Shown: positions 19,744 through 28,161 of the stretch, one piece after another
Position numbering within the stretch: the stretch's first letter is position 1
How the letters are laid out: each line of letters begins with the position of its first letter
From: Asparagopsis taxiformis
Taxonomy: Eukaryota > Rhodophyta > Florideophyceae > Bonnemaisoniales > Bonnemaisoniaceae
Assembly (NCBI GenBank): GCA_030407315.1
Contig: JALQPE010003008.1
Span: 1-28,504, forward strand
DNA: 28,504 nucleotides
Reading direction: 5' to 3'
Translations under genes and position numbers: made by a program
Notes under the pieces: model-generated
Told to the model about the DNA's origin: nothing
Database searches by the model: none
The model's input: the letters and a program-made list of their open reading frames with translations, nothing else

Positions 19744-22451
19744 TTTGCCACAGAGCGTATGGCCTTCGATGCGACTATTGCGTCATACTCTGCAACAATT
19801 AACGTAGGTAGATCTGCCTCACTGACCCATTCTGCTCCATTTGCATAGGTGTGTTTCACCTTGAACCACCGTTTGCCATCCCTGATCTTTTCCCCAATTA
19901 TACTTTTGATAATTCTTCGACTGTCTGGGAAGACCCCATCGATAGGATCCCCAGTCTCACATATATCCTCATCATACTTCTGAAGTCTATTGACATGCAC
20001 CCGAGCGACATCCAGTCCAACTTCAGACTTGACAATATATGAAACATTAGTTAGCACCTCCTGCACTATATACGGCCCCATCCATGGTGTACGCAGTTTT
20101 CTCCCTTTCTCCATGTGGTGGCGAGGATTATACACCATAACACGATCACCCTTTTCAAACTCCACAGCATTTGCTAGCTTATTGTACTGCTTAGCTGCAT
20201 CTGTACGTGCCTTGCTCCCCCTCTGTATTAATTGCCAATGTAACTCTGCAAGCCTCCTTGCTAACTCCTCATTACTTTCTGGTTCTTGGTCGATGGCCAT
20301 TCGCCTACCTGCTTCAGCATCAAAATCAAATGCATCCACTCCGAAAACAGCCTTGTATGGAGTCATTCCCGTGGCACTGTTCACTGCTGTATTGTACCTG
20401 AAACATGCCATTGGCAAATGCTGCACCGAATCGTTTTCCTCTACTGACACATATGCACGAATGTCCTTCATCAGAGTACGGTTAAATCTCTCGATAAAAC
20501 CATCAGTTTGTGGGTGATAGGGACTGGTAAATATCTTTTTTGCCCCGACACATGTACACAAATGTTGCACCATCTCGCTCATAAATGTCTTTCCCCTGTC
20601 ACTCAGCAGCTTTTCTGGTGGCCCAAACCTTAATATCCACTCATCGAGCAACACCTGAGAAATAGTCTCTGCCCGCTCATCCTTCACTGCAGTAGCCCAC
20701 ACAAACCTCGTGAATAAATCTCCCATTACAACAGCTTTTGATGTACCTCTCATATTGGATGTAGATACCTCCAGTACATCAACTGCAACGACTTGAAATC
20801 TTCTCAGCGGGTGCCACTTCTTCATATTTCCCTGCACACCTGGCTTACCCAGTCTATGTAATGAGCAGTTAACGCATTTTCTAACCCGTTCCGATACATC
20901 ATTTCTCCAACCTTTCCACCAAAACCTCTTTTCCACCCATTGCATTGTTTTCCATACACCTTGATGACCATTAGGCCTTGCACCATGGGCGTAATCAAGC
21001 ACTTGAGGAATAAGTAGTTTTGGAACTATAATGCGCATACTAGAAACCTCAGCTAAACACAATAGTCCATCCTCATCCAGTACGTAATTGCTTCTTTCCG
21101 TAATCAGTCTTTCCAAGTCTTCAAACTCAGTTCGTTGGCCTTCTTTGATTTGTTCCACTGTAGGTAATGACCTTTCCCGTTCTGTCATCATCATGATGAG
21201 CTCATTGCATCTTGGACAGCGTGTATTAGTTACTGAATCACGACTCAGCGTATCTGCAACTGCCATTGACTGGCCTGGAGCATACTCTACCACAAAATCA
21301 TAGTCCTGCACCTCTATCATCCACCTCGCCAGTCTTCCTTTAGGCTCCCTTAATGACATGAGCCACCTCAAGGCTTGATGGTCCGATTTCACCGTAAACT
21401 GCATGCCTCCATGAAGATAATGCCTCCATTTTTTAAGTGCATGTACTACTGCCAAACACTCTTTCTCGGTTACAGTATACCTTTGCTCCGCTCCCTTCAG
21501 CTTTCGTGATGTAAAGGCAATTGGCCTCCATTCGTCCTTATTAGACTCCTGTAATAGAACCCCACCAATACCATAATCACTCGCGTCGGTCATCACCACC
21601 TTTTGTTTCTTACAGTCCGGTGATGCAAGTTCATTTGGGTCACACAAACCTTCTTTAAGATCTTGCCATGCATTCCTCTGCTTATCTCCCCATTTTTTAT
21701 CCCAATCAATGATGTTATGGGAATCATTCCTCCATCGTTTCTTCCTATTACAACCAGAGTCCTTCAAAACGTCATACAGAGGCTTGGCTCTATTTGTGAA
21801 GTTAGGCAAAAAGGTTGCAAAGTAATTCACCAAACCTAGGAATCTTAGTAATTCTGTCAGCGTCTGTGGTTCCTTCAGATTCCTAATTGCCGTAATATGA
21901 GTTTCAGATGGCTTCAGGCCATTGGCGGTTACTCTATGACCCAGAACTTCCACTTCCTGCACTCCAAAACGACACTTACTGATCTTGAGACGCATTCCTG
22001 CATTCCACATGCACGTGAGAATCTCATCCAGCTCCTCCAAATGTGACTCCTCGTCTATCGTACCAATATTACCATCATCCATAAAGGCCCATACGCTCCT
22101 TCCCTTGTATTTTCCCAGTACTAAATTCACCAATCGCTGAAACACTGCAGGACTGTTCTTTAGCCCTTGGGGCAATCTCGTGTACTGCAGTAATCCTTTG
22201 ACAGTTCGTACTGCCGTGTAAGGCTTAGAAGATTCATCAAGCTGTACTTGGAAATACCCATCCTTCAGATCGAAAGCAGTAAATACTTTCTTACTAGCCA
22301 ACCAATCCAACGTTTCTCTAACAGATTCCATTGGGTACTGATCGCTGACAGTCCTGCTGTTCAATGCTCTGAAATCTGTTGTACACCTCATGCTACCGTC
22401 CCGCTTTGGTACAAAGACATTGTTGGCTGCCCACTCCGATTCAGAGTGTTC
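19740..22451 (-). CDS. pol: pol: reverse transcriptase, RNase H, integrase, chromodomain-like tail (retroelement B)
   Basis: An 883-codon open frame from Met 22391; pol sequence in this frame begins at about 22451, so that Met is internal. RT: DFRAL, AFDLKDGYFQVQL (D41), FMDD (D105, D106). RNase H: MTDASDYGIGG (D269), TVTEKE (E311), KSDHQALRW (D337). Integrase: zinc site H469, H476, C506, C509; core D538 (VAVDVLE), D598 (LLSDRGKTF) and E634 (DGFIERFNR), with 35 residues between the last two. A GPY motif is at 772-774 (WMGPYIV). The tail, about 825-872, resembles a chromodomain (WFKVKHTY, EWVSEADL, VAEYDAI), which in chromoviruses guides integration to certain chromatin. All catalytic residues are present, so the enzymes look functional. 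The protein is cut from its protease by the duplication at 22445-22460. Confidence 0.93.
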   Translation of the reverse strand, partial: EHSESEWAANNVFVPKRDGSMRCTTDFRALNSRTVSDQYPMESVRETLDWLASKKVFTAFDLKDGYFQVQLDESSKPYTAVRTVKGLLQYTRLPQGLKNSPAVFQRLVNLVLGKYKGRSVWAFMDDGNIGTIDEESHLEELDEILTCMWNAGMRLKISKCRFGVQEVEVLGHRVTANGLKPSETHITAIRNLKEPQTLTELLRFLGLVNYFATFLPNFTNRAKPLYDVLKDSGCNRKKRWRNDSHNIIDWDKKWGDKQRNAWQDLKEGLCDPNELASPDCKKQKVVMTDASDYGIGGVLLQESNKDEWRPIAFTSRKLKGAEQRYTVTEKECLAVVHALKKWRHYLHGGMQFTVKSDHQALRWLMSLREPKGRLARWMIEVQDYDFVVEYAPGQSMAVADTLSRDSVTNTRCPRCNELIMMMTERERSLPTVEQIKEGQRTEFEDLERLITERSNYVLDEDGLLCLAEVSSMRIIVPKLLIPQVLDYAHGARPNGHQGVWKTMQWVEKRFWWKGWRNDVSERVRKCVNCSLHRLGKPGVQGNMKKWHPLRRFQVVAVDVLEVSTSNMRGTSKAVVMGDLFTRFVWATAVKDERAETISQVLLDEWILRFGPPEKLLSDRGKTFMSEMVQHLCTCVGAKKIFTSPYHPQTDGFIERFNRTLMKDIRAYVSVEENDSVQHLPMACFRYNTAVNSATGMTPYKAVFGVDAFDFDAEAGRRMAIDQEPESNEELARRLAELHWQLIQRGSKARTDAAKQYNKLANAVEFEKGDRVMVYNPRHHMEKGRKLRTPWMGPYIVQEVLTNVSYIVKSEVGLDVARVHVNRLQKYDEDICETGDPIDGVFPDSRRIIKSIIGEKIRDGKRWFKVKHTYANGAEWVSEADLPTLIVAEYDAIVASKAIRSVAK

Positions 22452-23209
22452 CAGTGTTCCACAATACCCTTTTGTAATAGTTTGTCCATCATTTTCTCTT
22501 CGACAGCTTGTTCGGCCGGTGAGCGTCTTCTAATTGGTACAACCACCGGTTCTGCACCCTTCACCAATTTTATCTCATGTTTGTACCCTTTGATACAACC
22601 AACTTCCTTGAATATCATACGATGTTTCCAAATGACGCCACGCAATCTCTCCTGCATCTCCGTGGTGCTGTGGAATTGTGTCAAGTCCATTCCTCTTATC
22701 TCTGCATCCACGTCAGCATCTTCAATTACAGCCCTTATTTCTTCATCTTCGATGTATTTCCTTCTTAAACTCCCTTCATATCTTGTGCTACCAACCATAA
22801 TACATCCTTTCATTGTTTCCAGATCCATCTTAAACATATACCGCATCCAGAACCTTCTACCGAATAGCAGACCACTTGCTAGTTTCCTCATCACCCTAAT
22901 TGGCTCTTGGCTCATCTTGCAGCCCCATATTGAAAAGTCAATATAACCTTTCCCAGCTATGTCTAGCTTCTTTCCATCTGCGCCAAATGCAGCACAACCA
23001 TCTTCAATTAACGTTCCATTCAATGACTTAAACATGGTTTTATCCATCCATATAGAGAATGCACCTGTATCCACCACCGCAACCTTTCTCACTTCTGTTC
23101 CATTCACATCAAATCGCACTTCTATAACAATGTCAGACATCTCTTCCATTGTATCGTCGTATATCATCTCAGGGAAGTCATTAATTGTGGTGTCCTGACA
23201 ATGACACAA
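22388..23209 (-). CDS. pol: Protease and RT N-terminus (retroelement B)
   Basis: 273 codons; the listed start is a TTG and the frame is open further upstream, overlapping the end of gag in the -1 frame (the pol frame reads KYAGLAPEVNIET across the gag stop). The aspartic protease active site is VAVVDTGA (D47-A50), and LLFGRRFW is the flap/second conserved segment. From about residue 190 it is the RT N-terminus (EIKLVKGAEPVVVPIRRR, LLQKGIVEH). After GIVEH the frame is wrong, because GGAACACT (minus strand, 22460-22453 and 22452-22445) is present twice. The pol continuation lies in the frame ending at 19740. Expression relative to gag by -1 frameshifting is inferred from the overlap; no clear slippery heptamer was found. 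Confidence 0.88.
   Translation of the reverse strand: MCHCQDTTINDFPEMIYDDTMEEMSDIVIEVRFDVNGTEVRKVAVVDTGAFSIWMDKTMFKSLNGTLIEDGCAAFGADGKKLDIAGKGYIDFSIWGCKMSQEPIRVMRKLASGLLFGRRFWMRYMFKMDLETMKGCIMVGSTRYEGSLRRKYIEDEEIRAVIEDADVDAEIRGMDLTQFHSTTEMQERLRGVIWKHRMIFKEVGCIKGYKHEIKLVKGAEPVVVPIRRRSPAEQAVEEKMMDKLLQKGIVEHWNTLNRSGQPTMSLYQSGTVA
22445..22460. repeat. 8-bp tandem duplication breaking pol B
   Basis: AGTGTTCC occurs at 22445-22452 and again at 22453-22460. One copy would keep protease and RT in one frame; two copies shift it. Confidence 0.85.
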
Positions 23210-23232
23210 TGTCTCTATGTTGACTTCGGGAG

Positions 23233-24312
23233 CTAATCCCGCATACTTTGCTGTGGACCTCTCCCATTCCAGTTTCCCGACAACTGACCATTATTCATAT
23301 GTCCACTTTTGGTTAGCCTACTGGTATATGCCTTACACTTGTCCTTTTCCCATGACATATGCCCAATATCATTACATCTGAAGCATCTGTATGTCGATTT
23401 CTTAGACTGTTGATGGCTGATGTCACTCTTGACAGCACTACCCATACTTGTTTCGACAACTTCCCTCACAGCCTCTGAGCGCGTCTGGTTCGCTGATATA
23501 TGTGTCATTGCTGCTACCAACTCGTCAAATCCTCCTTGGATAGTATATGCATATGATTGCAACCTGTTCGGTAGACCCTTAATAAAAGTAGCCTGAATCA
23601 TGTCCTTGTCTAGTCCCAATGAAGTTCCTAGCACATTAACTCTCTCGCCAAACTGACTCGTCGATTCTCGTTTCTCGTCCCACTTCATATTGAGGAAAGC
23701 CGTATTTTTAGACTTCTTTTGTGTTTCATTGAACAACTTGTCTTCCAGTATATTCCACAGTTCCGAACATGTGATAGATTGGAATTCTCTTGAGGTGGCA
23801 TTGGCTATTTTCAGTGCAGCTTTGTCAAATGACAAAAGTGACATTTCGCGCTCAATGTCATCTGTGAGCGGAAACTTCTCATGCAGCCTGTGAAAATCCT
23901 GCCTTGCAGAAGGGAAGTTGTAGTCTCCTGCTGCTGAAACTTTGTTCTGTGTCATTTTTCGCTCCCATATCTTCATCTTGTCAGATATGGACAGCCTCAC
24001 AGCCTCATCTTTGCTTGCTTTGGAGGGTTTTTCGGGCAAAACCTGTGATGGAAACTCTTGTTCTTCCTTCACAACTGTGGTACGAATTCCAGATTGCGCA
24101 TTCTCTGCTGCTCCCTGCCTCCTTAAAATACTCATCAATTCGTTATGGTTCGCAGTCATGCCCTTTTCAATATCCGCAATACAATTCTCTATCTTCAACA
24201 CGCGGCCCTCCAGTCCTTCCATTCCATTCACTAATGCTTCGACAGTATTGTCAAGTACATTGAGTCTATGTTCCACTCCACTGATTCTTTCCGTATTAGT
24301 CGGATTCACCAT
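23233..24312 (-). CDS. gag: gag (retroelement B)
   Basis: 359 codons from the first ATG, 188 nt after the 5' LTR. It is the structural capsid-nucleocapsid protein of the element. Residues 12-65 form a heptad-like coiled coil (HRLNVLDNTVEALVNGMEGLEG). Residues about 125-285 are the gypsy Gag capsid region (WDEKRESTSQFGERVNVLG, TFIKGLPNRLQSYAY). The nucleocapsid has one knuckle at C310, C313, H318, but the fourth ligand comes at C326, giving CX2CX4HX7C where CX2CX4HX4C is usual; Lys323 sits in the expected Cys place. The gene ends in TAG at 23235-23233 and overlaps the pol frame (-1). Confidence 0.9.
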   Translation of the reverse strand: MVNPTNTERISGVEHRLNVLDNTVEALVNGMEGLEGRVLKIENCIADIEKGMTANHNELMSILRRQGAAENAQSGIRTTVVKEEQEFPSQVLPEKPSKASKDEAVRLSISDKMKIWERKMTQNKVSAAGDYNFPSARQDFHRLHEKFPLTDDIEREMSLLSFDKAALKIANATSREFQSITCSELWNILEDKLFNETQKKSKNTAFLNMKWDEKRESTSQFGERVNVLGTSLGLDKDMIQATFIKGLPNRLQSYAYTIQGGFDELVAAMTHISANQTRSEAVREVVETSMGSAVKSDISHQQSKKSTYRCFRCNDIGHMSWEKDKCKAYTSRLTKSGHMNNGQLSGNWNGRGPQQSMRD

Positions 24313-24488
24313 CGTGTTATCAAACTTGTTTCACTGAATGTTATTGTCGCCCTCACTTACGCTTCCCACTTGCCAACTGTTATCGCCGCTCAGGAATTGG
24401 TCACCGAGCGTCAACCTATTAGAGCACACTGTCTTCCAGCCAATACAATGAATTTCAATCACTGCAGACCTGTCCACAAGCACAAAAA

Positions 24489-24500
24489 GTTTAAACTTAT
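24489..24500. other. Palindrome just inside 5' LTR B (primer-site region)
   Basis: The 12-bp palindrome AAGTTTAAACTT begins two bases inside the element from the LTR end (approximate span given). No TGG-initial tRNA-complementary sequence is visible at the LTR boundary, as for element A. Confidence 0.4.
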
Positions 24501-24832
24501 TGTTAGATACCGGTATGAAAGTAAAACTCCCTCTCCTTTATTCTTTCATTGCTCTCTCTTCCTCCGTTCTCCATTCCTGATCTCCCCTTTCTACTCTTCA
24601 TTGCTACCTATTTATACTGTCAGTGGTTCCAGTGTTGATAATTACTTTCTCCCATACTCTCCTGAAATCTTTGGTTTGTCTCCTTTGCATTCTGTAAATT
24701 ATTTCCACATGATGGCACTGCATTGCATGTCAACGCAATACGCTGCACTGCGGTGCAATACACTATCAACTGATGTTAAGTGTCGGCTTTTTGGTTACCT
24801 GGCTTGGTACCATTCTCTGCTCCCACGTAACA
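24501..24832 (-). repeat. 5' LTR of retroelement B
   Basis: 332 bp, identical by eye to 19387-19718. In the element's sense: TATAAATA at 24616-24609 as a TATA box and AATAAA at 24542-24537. TATA outside its outer end (24833-24836) repeats the four bases outside the other LTR. Confidence 0.95.
24609..24616 (-). promoter_or_regulatory. TATA box in 5' LTR B
   Basis: TATAAATA on the element's sense strand, 67 bp before the AATAAA in the same LTR. Transcription would start shortly downstream, inside the LTR, and run through gag and pol. Confidence 0.6.
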
Positions 24833-24836
24833 TATA

Positions 24837-26526
24837 CAATCGCTTCTGCAGCGTGCGGCAGTTTTCGAGAAACGATCTAGCGGCCTTCGGCTTGGCCGTG
24901 CCGTCCGCATTGAATAGTCTGTCGAACTGTGATTCACGTACACATTACGCCAGTGCGTCAGCGTGGCATGATTTGCAGGATGCATCATGTACCAATACCC
25001 CGTCGATCGCTCTCCAAGTGCATCTTGCAGCTCTGCAAATCACTCCAGAACTGCTCAGGCAAGGGCATGGCAAACAGCAACTCCCTGCTGATCACACCCC
25101 ACGTTTCCTTTTGTAGTTTGCGAACCGCCATACCAAGCTGCGCCAGCGACACCTCGTGCCCGTCTATTATCCCACACAGCGCATGCCGCGTGCATATCAC
25201 CATGTTGATATTGTGCGCCTCGGACTGCGCCAAGCGGTGGCTGCATCGCAAGCAGTGCATGACATATGTGGCTCCAGTGTCAGCATGTCTGTCTGTCGCG
25301 TCTTCAATTGCTTTCCATGCTCTCTTGCGTTCGTCAGCGCCTCGCTCCCTGCCATATATGAAAGATACAACAATGCACTTTGCCAAATACTTGAGAGCCG
25401 CCAACATAGGCGAGAATTCTGATGCTGTGCAGAATCTATGCCCATTTCGAACATCGATTCGCACCGCTGCGCATGCGATATACAGCGGTACTACATCGTT
25501 TTATCGCGTCCAGGGGCTGGAGAAACGCAGTATGTAGCATGTTGTGCATCAAATTCAAGCACTCAATCACTTGGCCGCCCTCTTTCACTGCCGCAAGGCA
25601 GAATGTTCGCACCTTTTGTACTGTTCCGGACAGCGCCTCGCTCATAATGCCCTCGCTCATAATGCGACGGCGCATTTGCGCTTCCCACCCCTGGACGTTG
25701 AAGAGGAACGTGACAAACCTACTCAGTCGTCCTATATAAGACTTTAGTGTTTCTGTCGAAACACTCAACCTAAGAGACCCGTCCAGCACACTATGCGACT
25801 TGATGTATCCTTTCCCTTCAGCCGTAGAAAAAGCCTGGTGCATGTATCTTGCAAGCAAACGACGCGCATGGGAGTAGGGAGCTGCTTCCTGCCATTTAGC
25901 TGCTTCAAAAGCCTGCTCCATCGTTATTCCATACGATTCAAGCAAAGCATCGAACCGCATTTCGGACAAAAAACAGTCGTACTGCTGCACAGGTCTGACT
26001 GCGGACGTAGCGCCAGGTGCCTGCCCCTCGTCTGCCATTAAATTTTTCAGCAGCGTATCGATCTGCTCGTTGAACACCTCGAAAAATACAGCCCGGTTCC
26101 CTCCGTACAATACCTGCGCATGCACAGGAACAGGCTTGTATTCGTCCACACCATCTTTATCTGTCTCGCACTGCTTCATGTGCCTACGCATTACCTCGGC
26201 GTTTCGCTTGATAGCTCTGCAGTGTGGGCACAATAGACACCGGTAAACGGGAAGGAATGGAAGACGCTGTAGTGGACCATGATGCTTCCCAGTTGCTGCA
26301 TCCAAGTAATTCTGGCGGTCTGGCGAAACAGGAGTAGGCAGCGGTGTGCGTTGCAGTTCCATCTCTTTCTGAATCCTGCAAGCTTTTTCGGGTGCCGCAT
26401 TGTGCACCTGTCGCAGGGCCTGGATACGGATGCAATTGGCACAGCGTGCTTACAAGACTCTGAGCTGCAAACAGCCACGTCAAGAAAGGAGTTGTACGTC
26501 AAAGTACTATTCTGTGTCTGTGACAT
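24837..26526 (-). pseudogene. N-terminal part of the interrupted RecQ/recombinase-like gene
   Basis: This is the 5' third of the gene whose main ORF is at 16657-19335. It probably starts at ATG 26526 (MSQTQNS), followed by VAVCSSESCKHAVP, a Cys pair completed by ALRQVH in the next frame. The 26407-25436 ORF has a second finger, C57-x2-C60-x2-C63 with H76 and C80 (CPHCRAIKRNAEVMRRHMKQC), then a helical region expected for a recombinase core-binding part. Sequence continues in other frames: YIACAAVRIDVRNG to LPEQFWSD (25490-25040), ELQDALGERSTGYW to THWRN (25035-24945), then ESQFDRLFNADG to TLQKRLY at the insertion. Switch points: about 26433, the T-run 25499-25502, 25037-25039 and about 24935-24945, each one base. 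The C/H finger pair and this helical domain are typical of fungal telomere-linked helicases. Confidence 0.8.
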
Positions 26527-26678
26527 TCTGTTGAGAGAGCGTGGGCGAGCGAGGTGTGGTAGAGTGATGGAGAGAGCCGGAGCGTGTGACTCAGTGGTTG
26601 GTTGGATTTTTTTCTTAGCTTTGCTGTGTCCAATTTGAGTTATATGTGATCGATTGAGAAAGGTTTGTCAGGAGAGTT

Positions 26679-26686
26679 CTTTTATA
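26679..26686 (-). promoter_or_regulatory. Possible TATA box of the RecQ gene
   Basis: TATAAAAG on the minus strand, about 153 bp before the ATG at 26526. Between them lies a pyrimidine-rich leader. Position and sequence fit a core promoter. Confidence 0.4.
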
Positions 26687-26746
26687 TCTGTTCTATAACT
26701 CATTCTACAAGCGCACTGAAAGATCGATTGTGTAACGTTCTCAGTC

Positions 26747-27076
26747 ATGTCGCCGGCGTTGCGAGCTATGAAATTAGCTATCTGCTCTCATCTGACCGTT
26801 TGCCGGTGTCCCACTCACTTAATTATCGTTAGCCAAACGGAAACTGCCCTTCTCTGTGCTGTTTACATGCATGCTGACTTGGTGTTTTTCGCTGTACATC
26901 GTCCAGAATTGTACAGACTTGCGCAATTCGTATCGACTGCAGAATGCAGCGTGTGTAGCTGGCCAGCGGATGTTGTGCACCAAATGACGTTAACGTCAGC
27001 GCATGATGTGTACGAATGTGCACGCTGTGGGGCAGCTGTTTCCACCTGTGCAGCTGCAAACATAAACAGTAGTTAA
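26747..27076 (+). CDS. Possible small CXXC zinc-ribbon-like protein
   Basis: 109 codons, divergent from the RecQ gene, 220 bp from its start. I recognise no family. The C-terminal half carries two CXXC pairs 24 residues apart (AECSVCSWP and YECARCGAA), the spacing of a small zinc ribbon, and a third Cys (STCAAA). The N-terminal half is hydrophobic with scattered Cys. A frame of this length could occur by chance; antisense frames overlap it. The paired cysteines are the only reason to list it. Confidence 0.3.
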   Translation: MSPALRAMKLAICSHLTVCRCPTHLIIVSQTETALLCAVYMHADLVFFAVHRPELYRLAQFVSTAECSVCSWPADVVHQMTLTSAHDVYECARCGAAVSTCAAANINSS

Positions 27077-27079
27077 CGA

Positions 27080-28160
27080 GCGAGCGTAGCATGTATCACA
27101 AAGTCAGCGAGCTCCTATCGCAACGGTGTTTCCGTTCTGCACTGTGACGTGCACAGAACGATACACATATATAGTAGGAGCAGCATGCAGCAATCCGAGA
27201 CTGCGATATCTCGCACACACACGCGTATATTTCGAATCCCACGCCAGCAGGGACGTGTCCCTGGTCATCATATCTTCAGCTAAGATCGCTCCCGTTCTCT
27301 TTGAAATATGACTGAGTAATTATGAATCATCAGCATACGATTCGCTACTCCTGCGTACCTGAGTTGTCCAGTCCAGAGCGTTGCGTAGCACCAGACCGAC
27401 ACTATCGACCACTGACAATGTCGCAGTTCTCGCGGAACAGCTTTATTGGCACTCTCAATCGTTATGGCTCCGTCTGTCTTCAACGGACAACAGAACTGTG
27501 ACGTCGTAGAATGGTGGCACGTATGACAATCCTCGGCGTTACATGCCTTCTAGAACTTGAGATTAATTTCAATTTTATGTATTTTCCAAATTTTAACCAC
27601 CGCCGCGCGCCACTCACCGTTACAACAAAAACAATTTATCCAATTTTTCCCTGCCGCGCACCAGCCAACCATGCATTCCCTGCCCAGCCTCACTACAGGT
27701 GCCCATTTGACCTGTCCGCTGCATGGCACAATCAATCTCCCAGCTGCAACCAACGCCCGCCCACTCTCTCCCGCACCAGCTGCCTATGCCACACCACGCA
27801 CCAGCTGCCGCCCACACCTCCCTCACGAACACTGCAGTGCTAGAACAGCCACTCTTGCCATCCTCCCTTCTCCTCATTGCCCAGCTGAGATTTAACTCTC
27901 CGCATCGCCCCAGCACACCTTATCACACTATTCACACACCTCACTTTGAAAAGTCTACGATACTCCACATTTCACATGCTATATCTAAAACATTAGTCCC
28001 TCCACACCACCAGCTCGCTTAATATTTAGTCCAGCTCGAGCATTGCTAGCCCAGTCTGAGCACCACTCTGAAACGAGACAAAGCCTGCACACGTGTACCT
28101 ATCCCATTCCGTGGACTTGTTAACACTTGGAGTCAGGCAATGCTGATTCTATCACAAGCG
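27080..28160. other. Gene-poor stretch
   Basis: No supported gene. 27600-28000 is very C-rich on the plus strand (CCACAC, CTCCC), like 12100-13600, with overlapping frames on both strands. Nothing else was recognised. Confidence 0.45.
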
Positions 28161-28161
28161 C

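Larger units (their letters stand above)
19383..24836 (-). mobile_element. Ty3/gypsy LTR retrotransposon B (chromovirus-like), inserted in the RecQ gene
   Basis: The element proper is 19387-24832 (5446 bp), flanked by TATA at 19383-19386 and 24833-24836. Both LTRs are 332 bp, TGTTAC...TAACA in the element's sense, and read as identical, so the insertion is recent. Order gag, protease, RT, RNase H, integrase, chromodomain-like tail makes it a Ty3/gypsy chromovirus type. Gag and pol overlap in -1 relation. The only break seen is an 8-bp tandem duplication between protease and RT. It lies in the same orientation as the RecQ gene it interrupts. Confidence 0.95.

Noticed and set aside
24945..24947. 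In-frame TAA as a nonsense mutation in the RecQ gene
   Set aside because: Better family-like sequence before this point lies in another frame (TGYWYMMHPAN to THWRN), so a one-base shift nearby explains the data without a stop in the real frame.
24268..25116. 282-codon plus-strand ORF
   Set aside because: It runs through the gag B leader, a whole LTR and antisense to the RecQ N-terminal part; the similar 19118-19807 ORF exists only because the LTRs are identical.
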